Assembly: GCF_004114795.1 (NCBI RefSeq)
Contig: NZ_CP035311.1
Span: 1,302,001-1,366,000 of the forward strand
Length of the DNA: 64,000 nucleotides
From: Janthinobacterium sp. 17J80-10
GTDB lineage: Bacteria > Pseudomonadota > Gammaproteobacteria > Burkholderiales > Burkholderiaceae_D
Reading direction: 5' to 3'
In this document: piece after piece, positions 30,303 through 38,961 of the stretch
Layout of the letters: every line of letters begins with the position of its first letter
How positions within the stretch are numbered: the first letter of the stretch is position 1
Position numbers and translations under genes: made by a program
The notes under the pieces: model-generated
The model's database searches: none
What the model was told of the DNA's origin: nothing
What the model saw: the letters and a program-made list of their open reading frames with translations, nothing else

Positions 30303-30983
30303 TTGCCAAAGAGTGTTTTTGACCCCCGTGAAGTGGCGATCGAATCGATTGCCGGCGAAGCCGCCGTGGCGGCCGAGCGCCTGCGCGCCGACTGGCTGCG
30401 CCAGCGCTTCACGGCGCCGCCCGTCTGGACGCCGGAGCTGCATGCCGATTCGCGCCTGCGCGCTGCAGATGCGGCCGCCATGCCGGGCACGCCGGCTTCC
30501 GTGCTGATGCCGATCGTCCTGCGCGAAGCCGGCCCGACCCTCTTGCTGACGCAGCGTACCGCGCATCTGCACGACCATGCCGGCCAGGTCAGCCTGCCGG
30601 GCGGGCGCGTCGATCCGGGCGACCTTTCGGCCATCGACACCGCCTTGCGTGAAACCGAGGAAGAGGTCGGCCTGCACCGCGACCAGATCGAAGTCATCGG
30701 CATCTTGCCTGATTACCTGACCGTGACCGGCTATCGCGTCACGCCCGTGGTGTCGCTGGTGCAGCCGCCGTTCGACTTGCGGGCCGACCCTTTCGAGGTG
30801 GCGGAAATTTTCGAGGTGCCGCTGAGCTTCTTGATGGATGGCAGCAACCACCAGATCCGCAGCGCCGAACTTCCCGCACCCATCGGGCGGCGCAGCTTCT
30901 ATGCCATGCCCTACGAGCGATTTTTCATCTGGGGGGCGACGGCGGCCATGCTGCGCAACCTCTACCATTTCCTGCGCGCTTGA
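30303..30983 (+). CDS. CoA pyrophosphatase, NUDIX family (NudL-type)
   Basis: 226 residues from a TTG start with AGGAC upstream. Carries the extended UPF0035/CoA-diphosphatase signature LLTQRTAHLHDHAGQVSLPGG that runs straight into the NUDIX box (GGRVDPGDLSAIDTALRETEEEVGL). Predicted to split CoA and oxidised CoA into phosphopantetheine and 3',5'-ADP. An Ala/Arg helix precedes the domain. An in-frame extension upstream into rplS is ruled out by the terminator. A GTG about 10 codons downstream is an alternative start. Confidence 0.9.
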   Translation: MPKSVFDPREVAIESIAGEAAVAAERLRADWLRQRFTAPPVWTPELHADSRLRAADAAAMPGTPASVLMPIVLREAGPTLLLTQRTAHLHDHAGQVSLPGGRVDPGDLSAIDTALRETEEEVGLHRDQIEVIGILPDYLTVTGYRVTPVVSLVQPPFDLRADPFEVAEIFEVPLSFLMDGSNHQIRSAELPAPIGRRSFYAMPYERFFIWGATAAMLRNLYHFLRA

Positions 30984-31056
30984 GTTTGATTAAGATCGCA
31001 TGCTGCGCTATCGTAGCGGTTGTATCGCGTGCATCAATTTACAAGAAAGCTTCCTG

Positions 31057-32010
31057 ATGACTTTTTTTGCCATCCTTGTTGTCTTGCTGATCGAGCAAGT
31101 CCAGCCGCTGCGTGCCGATAATCCGGTCAGCGCTGCCTTGCGTACCCTGGCCCACCGCATGGAGGTGCGTTTCAATGCCGGCCAGGCGCAGCATGGCAAG
31201 ATGGCCTGGTTTGCCACGCTGGCCGTCTTGGTGGTGCCAACGGCACTGATCTTCTGGCTGTGCGCCAGCCTGGGGTTCCTGGCCGAATTCGCCTGGACGG
31301 CGATCGTGGCCTACCTTACATTGGGTTTTCGTCATTACAGCCATTATTTCACGGCGATTCAGATTGCCCTCAGCTCCGGCGACGAGGAAGCCGCACGCAA
31401 GCTGCTGGCCGAATGGACCCGGCAAGACACGTCGTTGCTGAATAGCAGCGAGTTGTCGCGCATTGCCGTGGAAACGGCGCTGCTGACCACGCACCGCAAT
31501 GTCTTTGGCGTGTTTTTCTGGCTCCTGCTGCCAGTCGGGCCGGCGTTTGCCGTGATGTACCGCGTTGCCGAATACCTGGCGCGCGCCTGGAATGAGCCGG
31601 AACACCTGAAGAATGAATCCTTTGGCCATTTCGCCACGCGCGCTTTTTACTGGATCGACTGGATTCCCTCGCGCCTGACGGCGATTGCCTTCGCCATTGT
31701 CGGCAATTTCGAGGACGCCATTTTCGCCTGGCGCAATTTCGCCTATCGCTGGGCGGACGAGGCAACCGGCGTCATCCTGTCGGCCGGCGGCGGCGCCCTT
31801 GGCGTGCGCCTGGGCACGCCGGCCGTCAGCGCAGCCAGCATGCTGCCGGCGGATGCCTCACTGGTCGATTCCACGCTGGAAGCCGAAGCGCCGCCGGGTG
31901 ACGCGCCGCAGCCGCGTACCCTGCAAAGCACGGTCGGCCTTGTATGGCGCGCGCTCTTGTTGTGGATGCTGCTGTTGCTGCTGATCTCGATTGCCCACTG
32001 GGTCGGGTAA
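31057..32010 (+). CDS. CobD/CbiB-AmpE-like integral membrane protein
   Basis: 317 residues starting MTFFAILVVLLIEQVQPL, which is the typical first helix of the CobD/CbiB-AmpE superfamily. Further membrane segments lie at about 60-85 and 90-110 (FATLAVLVVPTALIFWLC; WTAIVAYLTLGFRHYSHYF), 155-175 and the C-terminus (LLLWMLLLLLISIAHW). SSELSRIAVETALLTTHRNVFGVFFW matches the family's conserved central region. No other cobalamin genes are near, so adenosylcobinamide-phosphate synthesis is doubtful; in betaproteobacteria this paralogue is usually of unknown role. Confidence 0.75.
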   Translation: MTFFAILVVLLIEQVQPLRADNPVSAALRTLAHRMEVRFNAGQAQHGKMAWFATLAVLVVPTALIFWLCASLGFLAEFAWTAIVAYLTLGFRHYSHYFTAIQIALSSGDEEAARKLLAEWTRQDTSLLNSSELSRIAVETALLTTHRNVFGVFFWLLLPVGPAFAVMYRVAEYLARAWNEPEHLKNESFGHFATRAFYWIDWIPSRLTAIAFAIVGNFEDAIFAWRNFAYRWADEATGVILSAGGGALGVRLGTPAVSAASMLPADASLVDSTLEAEAPPGDAPQPRTLQSTVGLVWRALLLWMLLLLLISIAHWVG

Positions 32011-32104
32011 GGACTGCTTTTTCATATTGTGGTAAGTCATGTCATTGCGTGCGAGCATGCGATATAATGCGCCCAACGAATCCGCTACCTGACGAGCCGC
32101 CCGC

Positions 32105-32440
32105 ATGGCTGAAAACGCCTCCCCATCCAAAGAAGCACGCGAGTTTTTTATCCAGGGTGTGACCAGTGACGGCAAGACCTTTCGCCCAAGTGACTGGGCC
32201 GAGCGCCTGTGCGGCGTGATGTCCTGCTTCGGCGAGGATGGTGCCCGCCAGGATGCGCATCTGCATTATTCCCGTTACGTTCGCCCCGCCTTGCTGGAAG
32301 GCGTCAAGTCCGTGGTCGTCAGTGAAGACTTGCGTGACATCGAGCCGCTGGCTTACCACTTCGTTCTCAATTTCGCCAAGGACAATGACTTGCGCGTCGT
32401 TGATGCCTGCCTGCTGCCCGAACCGGGGCAACGTCCCTGA
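32105..32440 (+). CDS. DUF3579 protein
   Basis: 111 residues (SKEAREFFIQGVTSDGKTFRPSDWAERLCGVMSCFG, then YVRPALLEGVKSVVVSEDLRDIEPLAYHFVLNFAKDNDLRVVDAC), a small soluble domain almost confined to betaproteobacteria and of unknown function. A TATAAT (32063-32068) 37 bases upstream probably serves as -10; no clear -35. Confidence 0.85.
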   Translation: MAENASPSKEAREFFIQGVTSDGKTFRPSDWAERLCGVMSCFGEDGARQDAHLHYSRYVRPALLEGVKSVVVSEDLRDIEPLAYHFVLNFAKDNDLRVVDACLLPEPGQRP

Positions 32441-32558
32441 GTCATCTGACGTCTGTTGCCGGTCACACCGGGCTTTACATTTACTTTCTTTGTTGCATTA
32501 AATAAGCTACCCTTGCAGGGCGAACGCTTGGCGGCATCCATCGCCAGGCGTTTATCTT

Positions 32559-35480
32559 GTGTCGTCCCGATCGCAGCACGAAACCCAGATCCTGCTCATG
32601 GCCGAGCCTGCTGAAAAAAAACGCTATCTGACTCCCGTGCCGCTCGCAGCCTGGCTGACCCTGGCGCTCGGCGTGGCCGTTGCCTTTTTTTTATTCCTGT
32701 CGCTGCGCGACCTTGAAGACAAGGCCCAGTCGGCGGAATTCCAGCAGCAGGCCAACCTCCGCGCCCTGCGCCTGGAGCAGGGCCTGGGCGAGGCGGTCAA
32801 TGCCGCAGTGATCCTCAACCAGTTATTCGTGGTTAACGAGACGGTCAGCCGCGAACAATTCCACATTTTTACGCAGCCGCTGCTGCAGCGTCATCCCTAT
32901 ATCCAGGCGTTCAACTTTCATCGTATCGTTCCTGCCAGCGAACGCGCCGCTTACGAGGAAGCCATGCGGCAGAAATTCCCGGGCTTTGCGATGATGGAAA
33001 TGGCCGACGGCAAACGGGTCCCTGCGCGCGCAAGAGAGCGCCATATCGTCGTCGATTACCTCGAGCCGATGCGGGGCAACGAAGCGGCGCTCGGCCTGGA
33101 TGTGAGTACCCATGCGCACCTGGTGGAAAGCATGCGCCAGGCTGCCGACGCCGGCGCACCGACGGCGTCAGATCTGTTGCTGCTGGCGCAGGGCAAGGAC
33201 GAGGCCCGACTCGGCTTCGAAGTGATCATCCCGGTGTACCGCAAAGGTGCGCTCCTGTCCGATGTGCAGTCGCGCAGGGATGCCTGGATCGGTGACGTCG
33301 CCGTGATTTTCAGTGTGCGCAACCTGATCGAGAAAGCGCTTGGCAGCGATGGCCTGTTGTCCGGGACGAGTCCGGATATCCGCGTCTACGCCGCCGCCAG
33401 TGCCGATGAATCCCGCCTGGCATATCGCAACAGCACCGAGGCGCCCGGGAATGCGGAAGAAGCAGGTTGGCACGCATGGATGCTGCCACACGCGGCCAAG
33501 CCGGTAGCGCATGGTTTTCTTGTCGCCGGCAAGCCGTGGCACATGGTGATAGCGCCGACGGCGCAGCCAGCCCTGTTCGGGCAATACGGCTCGTTCTATG
33601 TCCTGATCGGCGGCATCCTGTTCAGCTTGCTGGCTGCCGCCTATATCCATGCCCTGGTGACGCGGGAGCAGCGGGTGCGTCGCCTGGTGCAGGAACGCAC
33701 CCACGAGGCGCATCTGGCCAACCGCTTGCTGCGCCAGGATATCGCCGCCCGGGAGCGCCTGGAAAAAGACCTGAAGCTGCGTAACCGCGCCATCGAAGCC
33801 AGCCCGAATGCCATCATCATCACCAGCGCGGAGGCGCCCGATTATCCGATCGAATATGTGAATCCGGCTTTCCTGCACATGACCGGCTACGCCGAGGAAG
33901 AAATCATCGGCCGCAGCATGCGTCTCCTGATGGGCACGGACAACAAGCAGCCGGCAATTGCCGAATTCAAGGCTGCCACCGTCGAGCAGCGCCCGGGCCA
34001 TGCGACCATGCGCAGCTACCGCAAGGATGGCACCATGTTCTGGAATGACTTGTACACGTCGCCGGTGCGCGATGCCGATGGCAAGGTCACGCATTTCGTC
34101 GCCGCGCAGTACGACATCACCGACATGAAGCGCTACGAGGCCGAACTGGAAATCCGCGCCAACCAGGACACCCTGACAGGCCTGGCCAACCGCAACCTGT
34201 TGCGCGACCGCCTGGCGCAGGCACTGGCATTTGCCGCACGCTACGCGCACCCCGTATGGGTGGTGCACCTGGACCTCGATCGCTTCAAGTTCATCAACGA
34301 TACGCTGGGCTTGTCGGCTGGCGACGAATTGCTCAAGCAGGTTGCCGTGCGCTTGCAAGCCTGTGCCCGCGATACCGACACGGTTGCGCGCCTGGCCGCC
34401 GACGAATTCGTGCTTGTGCTGCCACAGCGCAGCGATGAAAGCGCTGCCATCCATACGATGCAGCGCATCATGGAATCCGCAGCCGACCCCTATGTCATCG
34501 AGGGCCATGAGTTTTTTATCACCATCAGCGCCGGCATGGCGGTGTATCCCACCGATGGCGAGGATGCCGAAACGTTGATGCGCCACGCTGACGTCGCCAT
34601 GTACCGCGCCAAGGAAACCGGCCGCAACAATTACCAGTTCTATACGCCCGCCATGAATGCGCGCGCGATGGAGCGCCTGCGCCTGGAGGGTGACCTGCGC
34701 GTGGCGCTGGAGCAGGGGCAGTTCGAATTGCACTTCCAGCCTCAGGTCAACCTGCATACCGGCAAGGTCCATGGCGTCGAAGCGCTGGTGCGCTGGCAGC
34801 ATCCGACCTTCGGCACGGTGGCGCCGGCGCGTTTCATCGGCATGGCCGAGGAAACCGGCCTGATCGTGCCGCTGGGCGCCTGGGTGATCTGCGCCGCCTG
34901 CATCCAGGCCAAAGCCTGGCAGGATGCAGGCTTCGGCGAAATTCGCGTGGCCGTGAACCTCTCCACCCGCCAGTTCACGCAAAGCGACCTGGTCGATTCG
35001 ATCTCCAATGTCTTGCGCGAATGCGGACTGGCGCCGCATTGCCTGGAAATCGAACTGACCGAGAGCATGATCATGGAAGATGTCGATCGCGCCATCGGTA
35101 CCCTGCGCGCCCTGGCCGGCCTGGGCGTGCAAATCTCGGTGGATGATTTCGGCACCGGCTATTCCAGCCTGGCGTACCTCAAGCGCTTGCCGATCGACGT
35201 GTTGAAAATCGACCAGTCGTTCGTGCGCGATATTACCCTCGACCCCGACGATGCGGCGATCGTCGCCACCATCGTTTCGCTGGCGCACAGCCTGCGCCTG
35301 GAAGTCATTGCCGAAGGCGTGGAAACGGCGGAACAGCTGGAATTCCTGCGCGGGCATGGCTGCGATGCCATGCAGGGCTATTACTTCAGCAAGCCCCTGC
35401 CGGCGGATCAACTGGAAGAGCTATTGCGGTCGGGGAAGTGCCTGAAGGCGGGCGCCGCTGAAACGTCAGGCATTGGCTGA
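32559..35480 (+). CDS. CHASE-PAS-GGDEF-EAL cyclic-di-GMP signalling protein, probable phosphodiesterase
   Basis: 973-residue inner-membrane protein. TM1 is about 26-48; a periplasmic CHASE-type sensor spans about 75-320; TM2 is about 346-368; a short coiled coil follows; PAS plus PAC spans about 405-530 (VNPAFLHMTGYAEEEIIGR). GGDEF is about 533-690 and EAL about 710-965. The GGDEF active-site motif is degenerate: Ala613-Ala614-Asp-Glu-Phe. The allosteric I-site Arg604-x-x-Asp607, five residues before it, is kept. The EAL domain keeps Glu741-Ala-Leu, VNLSTRQ, ELTES, DDFGTGYSSL, LKIDQSFV and AEGVET. Net c-di-GMP hydrolysis is therefore predicted, with the GGDEF domain as a GTP or c-di-GMP sensor. 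GTG start; ATG at 32598 is an alternative. Monocistronic, ahead of the pilin genes. Confidence 0.93.
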   Translation: MSSRSQHETQILLMAEPAEKKRYLTPVPLAAWLTLALGVAVAFFLFLSLRDLEDKAQSAEFQQQANLRALRLEQGLGEAVNAAVILNQLFVVNETVSREQFHIFTQPLLQRHPYIQAFNFHRIVPASERAAYEEAMRQKFPGFAMMEMADGKRVPARARERHIVVDYLEPMRGNEAALGLDVSTHAHLVESMRQAADAGAPTASDLLLLAQGKDEARLGFEVIIPVYRKGALLSDVQSRRDAWIGDVAVIFSVRNLIEKALGSDGLLSGTSPDIRVYAAASADESRLAYRNSTEAPGNAEEAGWHAWMLPHAAKPVAHGFLVAGKPWHMVIAPTAQPALFGQYGSFYVLIGGILFSLLAAAYIHALVTREQRVRRLVQERTHEAHLANRLLRQDIAARERLEKDLKLRNRAIEASPNAIIITSAEAPDYPIEYVNPAFLHMTGYAEEEIIGRSMRLLMGTDNKQPAIAEFKAATVEQRPGHATMRSYRKDGTMFWNDLYTSPVRDADGKVTHFVAAQYDITDMKRYEAELEIRANQDTLTGLANRNLLRDRLAQALAFAARYAHPVWVVHLDLDRFKFINDTLGLSAGDELLKQVAVRLQACARDTDTVARLAADEFVLVLPQRSDESAAIHTMQRIMESAADPYVIEGHEFFITISAGMAVYPTDGEDAETLMRHADVAMYRAKETGRNNYQFYTPAMNARAMERLRLEGDLRVALEQGQFELHFQPQVNLHTGKVHGVEALVRWQHPTFGTVAPARFIGMAEETGLIVPLGAWVICAACIQAKAWQDAGFGEIRVAVNLSTRQFTQSDLVDSISNVLRECGLAPHCLEIELTESMIMEDVDRAIGTLRALAGLGVQISVDDFGTGYSSLAYLKRLPIDVLKIDQSFVRDITLDPDDAAIVATIVSLAHSLRLEVIAEGVETAEQLEFLRGHGCDAMQGYYFSKPLPADQLEELLRSGKCLKAGAAETSGIG

Positions 35481-35488
35481 GCGGTTTT

Positions 35489-35511
35489 ATTCCAGGAGCA
35501 CGACCTGGAAT
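35489..35511. repeat. Perfect inverted repeat between the GGDEF-EAL gene and pilE
   Basis: ATTCCAGG-N7-CCTGGAAT, 8-bp perfect arms, 8 bases after the upstream stop codon. No T-run follows in either direction, so it may be an mRNA 3' stabiliser or a protein-binding site. The rest of 35512-35680 is AT-rich with no clear promoter match. Confidence 0.5.
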
Positions 35512-35680
35512 CGGTAAAAAATATATTAAACAACAAGTTTTTTTACTTTTGCTTTGCTTTGCGAACAAAAGAAGACACTTTTTGCCGCTTATCGGAAAAT
35601 TCCCGCCGTCAATGTCCCGAGGTAATGACATTGAATTTATCATCCACTACATTGTAAAAACGAAATAAAGGATTTTTGCC

Positions 35681-36118
35681 ATGAAAAATTCCAGGGCGTA
35701 TGGTGGTTTCACATTGGTCGAATTGATGATTACGGTGGCGATCATTGGTATTTTGGCTTCCATCGCGTTGCCTTCTTATAGAAATTATCTGGTGCGCGGC
35801 CGGATTCCCGATGCAACTGCCGGTCTGGCTGCCAAGCGGGTGCGGATGGAGCAGTTTTTTCAGGACAACAGGACTTACGTTGGTGCCCCTGATTGCGCCT
35901 CCGATGCCAATACGAGTAAATATTACACATTTAGCTGCGATGGCGCGGCAACGGCGAACGCCTTCATATTGCAAGCTGTGGGAGCGGGGCCAATGACAGG
36001 CTTTAAGTTTACCGTCGACCAGAATAATGCAAAAACGACTGAAATTACCGGTACGTCCGGCTGGACGGCGCATTCGCCGAATAACTGCTGGGTTAACAAC
36101 AAGGGCGGGCAATGCTGA
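35681..36118 (+). CDS. pilE: Type IV pilin, PilE-type minor pilin
   Basis: 145 residues with a class III leader: short basic MKNSRAYGG, then [31 protein letters not shown], with the +5 Glu and cleavage after Gly. The C-terminal Cys pair ([12 protein letters not shown]) forms the D-loop. AAAGGA precedes the start. First gene of a six-gene operon with overlapping or abutting frames. GC is visibly lower than the flanking genes. Confidence 0.93.
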   Translation: MKNSRAYGGFTLVELMITVAIIGILASIALPSYRNYLVRGRIPDATAGLAAKRVRMEQFFQDNRTYVGAPDCASDANTSKYYTFSCDGAATANAFILQAVGAGPMTGFKFTVDQNNAKTTEITGTSGWTAHSPNNCWVNNKGGQC

Positions 36119-36705
36119 GGCGCATGCACATGCAGCGTGGTGTCAGCCTGATCGAGTTGATGGTCGGGTTGGCGATCATGGGCTTGTTGCTCGGTTTGGG
36201 CGTGCCTGGATTCCGCACTTTTTTACAGAATAGCCAGATTCGCAATGCTGCTGAGGCAATTCAAAATGGCCTGAGCCTGGCAAAGATCGAGGCGGTCAAG
36301 CGCAATACCAGTATCCATTTTGTATTGGGCACGGGAACAGCGTGGACCGTGTGCACCTCTGCTTCGACTACGTGCCCTGCGGCTGATGTCATTCAAGCCC
36401 GCCCGCAATCCGAAGGGGCAAAAAATGCCGTGCTGGCGGTGTCAGAGGTTGTCGCATCCACAAATGCGGCGGCAACGTCGCCAGCCTTTACAACGACCCT
36501 CACGTTCAACGGCTTGGGACGGGTAACAACTATCCCGGCCGGGAATAACGCCGTTTTTAACATCAGTAATACAACCGGCGGCGACTGCGTCACGGCAGGC
36601 GGCGAGATGCGCTGCCTGCGTGTCGTCGTGACATCGGCCGGGCAGGTGCGCATGTGCGATCCTGCCCGGCCTGTAACTACGCCCCCAGATCCCCAAGCTT
36701 GTTGA
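36112..36705 (+). CDS. fimT: Minor pilin FimT/GspH family
   Basis: 197 residues. Prepilin leader [10 protein letters not shown] then [29 protein letters not shown], with the +5 Glu. The GspH/FimT globular domain follows ([42 protein letters not shown]). Overlaps pilE by 7 bases. FimT-type pilins prime pilus assembly and in some species bind DNA for natural uptake. Confidence 0.9.
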   Translation: MLRRMHMQRGVSLIELMVGLAIMGLLLGLGVPGFRTFLQNSQIRNAAEAIQNGLSLAKIEAVKRNTSIHFVLGTGTAWTVCTSASTTCPAADVIQARPQSEGAKNAVLAVSEVVASTNAAATSPAFTTTLTFNGLGRVTTIPAGNNAVFNISNTTGGDCVTAGGEMRCLRVVVTSAGQVRMCDPARPVTTPPDPQAC

Positions 36706-36712
36706 GGCGATT

Positions 36713-37162
36713 ATGACCACGCCCCGTAAACCTGTTGCCTCCCCAAACAAGCAAGCCGGCATGATGCTGCTGGAATGCCTGATTGCGATACTTATTTTTT
36801 CATTCGGAATACTTGCGCTGATCGGCATGCAGACGATGGCGGTCAAGCAGGTTACTGATGCTAAATATCGCTCCGAAGCTGGCGTACTGGTCAGCCAGTT
36901 GTTTGGCTCGATGTGGGCAAGCAGGCAAACACCTGCAACACTACAAGACCAATTTGGCACAGACAAGCCTGCTTATGCCACCTGGGCAGCCAGCGTATCT
37001 GCTACCTTGCCAGGTGTAAACACTACGACGACCAAGCCAACAGTAACGATCACTGCGGACGGTGTGGTGACTGTCACAGTATTCTGGGCAGCGCCCAATG
37101 ACGAGAAAAGCTACGCAGCGACCGGTAGCCATAAGTACGTTGCTGTCGCACAAATACGGTGA
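36713..37162 (+). CDS. pilV: Minor pilin PilV
   Basis: 149 residues with leader MTTPRKPVASPNKQAG and MMLLECLIAILIFSFGILALIGMQTMAVKQ, the PilV pattern (LLE at the cleavage site, LIGMQ later). Ribosome site GAGGCG. Part of the priming complex with PilW, PilX, FimT and PilY1. Ends by overlapping the pilW start. Confidence 0.9.
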   Translation: MTTPRKPVASPNKQAGMMLLECLIAILIFSFGILALIGMQTMAVKQVTDAKYRSEAGVLVSQLFGSMWASRQTPATLQDQFGTDKPAYATWAASVSATLPGVNTTTTKPTVTITADGVVTVTVFWAAPNDEKSYAATGSHKYVAVAQIR

Positions 37163-38283
37163 GGAAGATGCAAGTGCCACATAAAACCAAACGAGCGATA
37201 CCTCACACCGGCGGTTTCAGTTTAGTTGAAATCATGGTTGCCCTGGTGATAGGCATGTTGGCTTGCATCGTGATGCTGCAGGTATTTGCGCTTTCGGAAG
37301 AGCGCAAGCGAACTTCTACAGGCGCAAGCGACGCTCAGAGTAACGGTGTCATGATGTTTTACCAGTTGCAGCGCGACATTGGGCAGGCAGGATTTGGTTT
37401 TAATTCTGCAACTGTGTTTAATTGCAATACGACCTGGAAAGTGGCGTCCGGTTCGGATATCGCTACGCCGATTCCTTTAGCGCCAGTCACCATCAACCCC
37501 CCTGCCACCATTGTTCCGGCAGGCGATGCCAATACTGATACCTTGTTGGTGATGTACGGTAATGGCAATGGCCAACCGCAGGGCGTCGAGATCAAGTTCG
37601 GCACAAGCGAATATACCGTCACCTTGCCGCTGGAATTCAAACAGAACGACCGGGTCATTGCTGCTGCAGGTGGCTGTGGTGCCGCCAGCCTGTTTATCGA
37701 TCAAGTTACTCAAGACATTACGCAAGTCTCGGACAAGGTAAAAGTGGCAACGGGCTTTGCTGGCGACATGCTCTATAACCTCGGGCAGTCGCCCACGGTA
37801 CTTGCGTATCGTATACACAAGGGCAATCTGACGGTATGTGATTATCTCGTAAATGACTGCAGCCTGGACGCCAAGAAAGACGATGCGTCCATTTGGACGC
37901 CAATTGCCCCCAATGTTGTCAGCCTCCGTGCGCAATATGGGCGTGATACAACCGGGACAATGGATAACATCCCGGACGTCTACCACCAGATAACACCTGG
38001 CAGCGCCAGCGATACGAGCGGCATCGCCGCCGGATGCGGGTGGGCGCGGATTCCCGCCGTGCGCCTGGCGCTGGTGACACGCAGCGGCCAGTACGACAAG
38101 GAAGAAGTGACGGCCAGCGCCCCTACCTGGGCAGCGAGCGCGGCCGACAATCCGGCCGGCAGCACAGCAGCAGCCATTAATCTTTCAGGTAATACGGACT
38201 GGAAACATTATCGCTATAAGACATTCGAGGGCTTGATGCCAATTCGCAATGTCACTTGGCTGGGAGTACCACAAGGATGTTAA
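37159..38283 (+). CDS. pilW: Minor pilin PilW
   Basis: 374 residues. Leader up to TGG, then FSLVEIMVALVIGMLACIVMLQVFALSEERKRTSTG, the PilW signature. The large globular domain contains paired cysteines and ends ...FEGLMPIRNVTWLGVPQGC. The GTG at 37159 overlaps the pilV stop; ATG 37168 is an alternative start. Length matches PilW of other Burkholderiales. Confidence 0.9.
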   Translation: MRKMQVPHKTKRAIPHTGGFSLVEIMVALVIGMLACIVMLQVFALSEERKRTSTGASDAQSNGVMMFYQLQRDIGQAGFGFNSATVFNCNTTWKVASGSDIATPIPLAPVTINPPATIVPAGDANTDTLLVMYGNGNGQPQGVEIKFGTSEYTVTLPLEFKQNDRVIAAAGGCGAASLFIDQVTQDITQVSDKVKVATGFAGDMLYNLGQSPTVLAYRIHKGNLTVCDYLVNDCSLDAKKDDASIWTPIAPNVVSLRAQYGRDTTGTMDNIPDVYHQITPGSASDTSGIAAGCGWARIPAVRLALVTRSGQYDKEEVTASAPTWAASAADNPAGSTAAAINLSGNTDWKHYRYKTFEGLMPIRNVTWLGVPQGC

Positions 38284-38888
38284 GCAAAAAATCCCCAATG
38301 GCTTATTACAGGAAGCCGCTCATCAGGCAGGACGGCATTGTGTTGGTCATTGCCTTGATTGTCCTGGTGGCGCTGACATTGAGTGGCATTGCGCTGATGC
38401 GCTCGGTCGATACTGGCAATCTGATCGCCGGTAACATGGCTTTTCAGCAATCAGCTGTGCGCTCCGGCGATGTCGGGGTGGAAGCAGCGGTTACCTGGCT
38501 GGACGGGGTCAAGGGCGGCGCCGATCCTGCCCAACTGAATGCTTCGGATTCCACCAATGGTTATGTTGCAATGATCGAAAATCCGGCTTCCGGGCAATCC
38601 TGGGATGCCTTCTGGACCGCGACATTAGCCGCCAAGGCAGTCTCCCTGGCGCAGGATGAAGCCGGTAACACTGTCTCCTACATCATTCACCGCATGTGCG
38701 CCACAACCGGCATTAAGGCGGGTGCCAGTTGTTCTGACTCGGCGGCGGTAAAAGCGACGGCTGCGAATGCGGAAGAGGGCGGGCAAGTCCAGCTGAATAC
38801 GACTTCCGCTGTTTATTTCAGGATCACTGTTCGCACTGCCGGACCGCGGGGGACAGTGAGCTATGTTCAGGCGGTAGTTGCAGCGTAA
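38277..38888 (+). CDS. pilX: Minor pilin PilX
   Basis: 203 residues. Leader MLSKKSPMAYYRKPLIRQDG, then IVLVIALIVLVALTLSGIALMRSVDTGNLIAGNMAFQQSAVRSGDVG, the PilX N-terminal domain (no Glu at +5 but the conserved GIxLxxxLxxLxxxTL pattern). Start at 38277 overlaps the pilW stop by 7 bases with AAGG just upstream. Precedes pilY1 by 73 bases. Confidence 0.88.
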   Translation: MLSKKSPMAYYRKPLIRQDGIVLVIALIVLVALTLSGIALMRSVDTGNLIAGNMAFQQSAVRSGDVGVEAAVTWLDGVKGGADPAQLNASDSTNGYVAMIENPASGQSWDAFWTATLAAKAVSLAQDEAGNTVSYIIHRMCATTGIKAGASCSDSAAVKATAANAEEGGQVQLNTTSAVYFRITVRTAGPRGTVSYVQAVVAA

Positions 38889-38961
38889 AAAAATAATTGA
38901 ACGATCGGGAAATCTAACACTGCTTGTGTCGCTAGATGCGTTACACATTCGGGAGGCTGCG

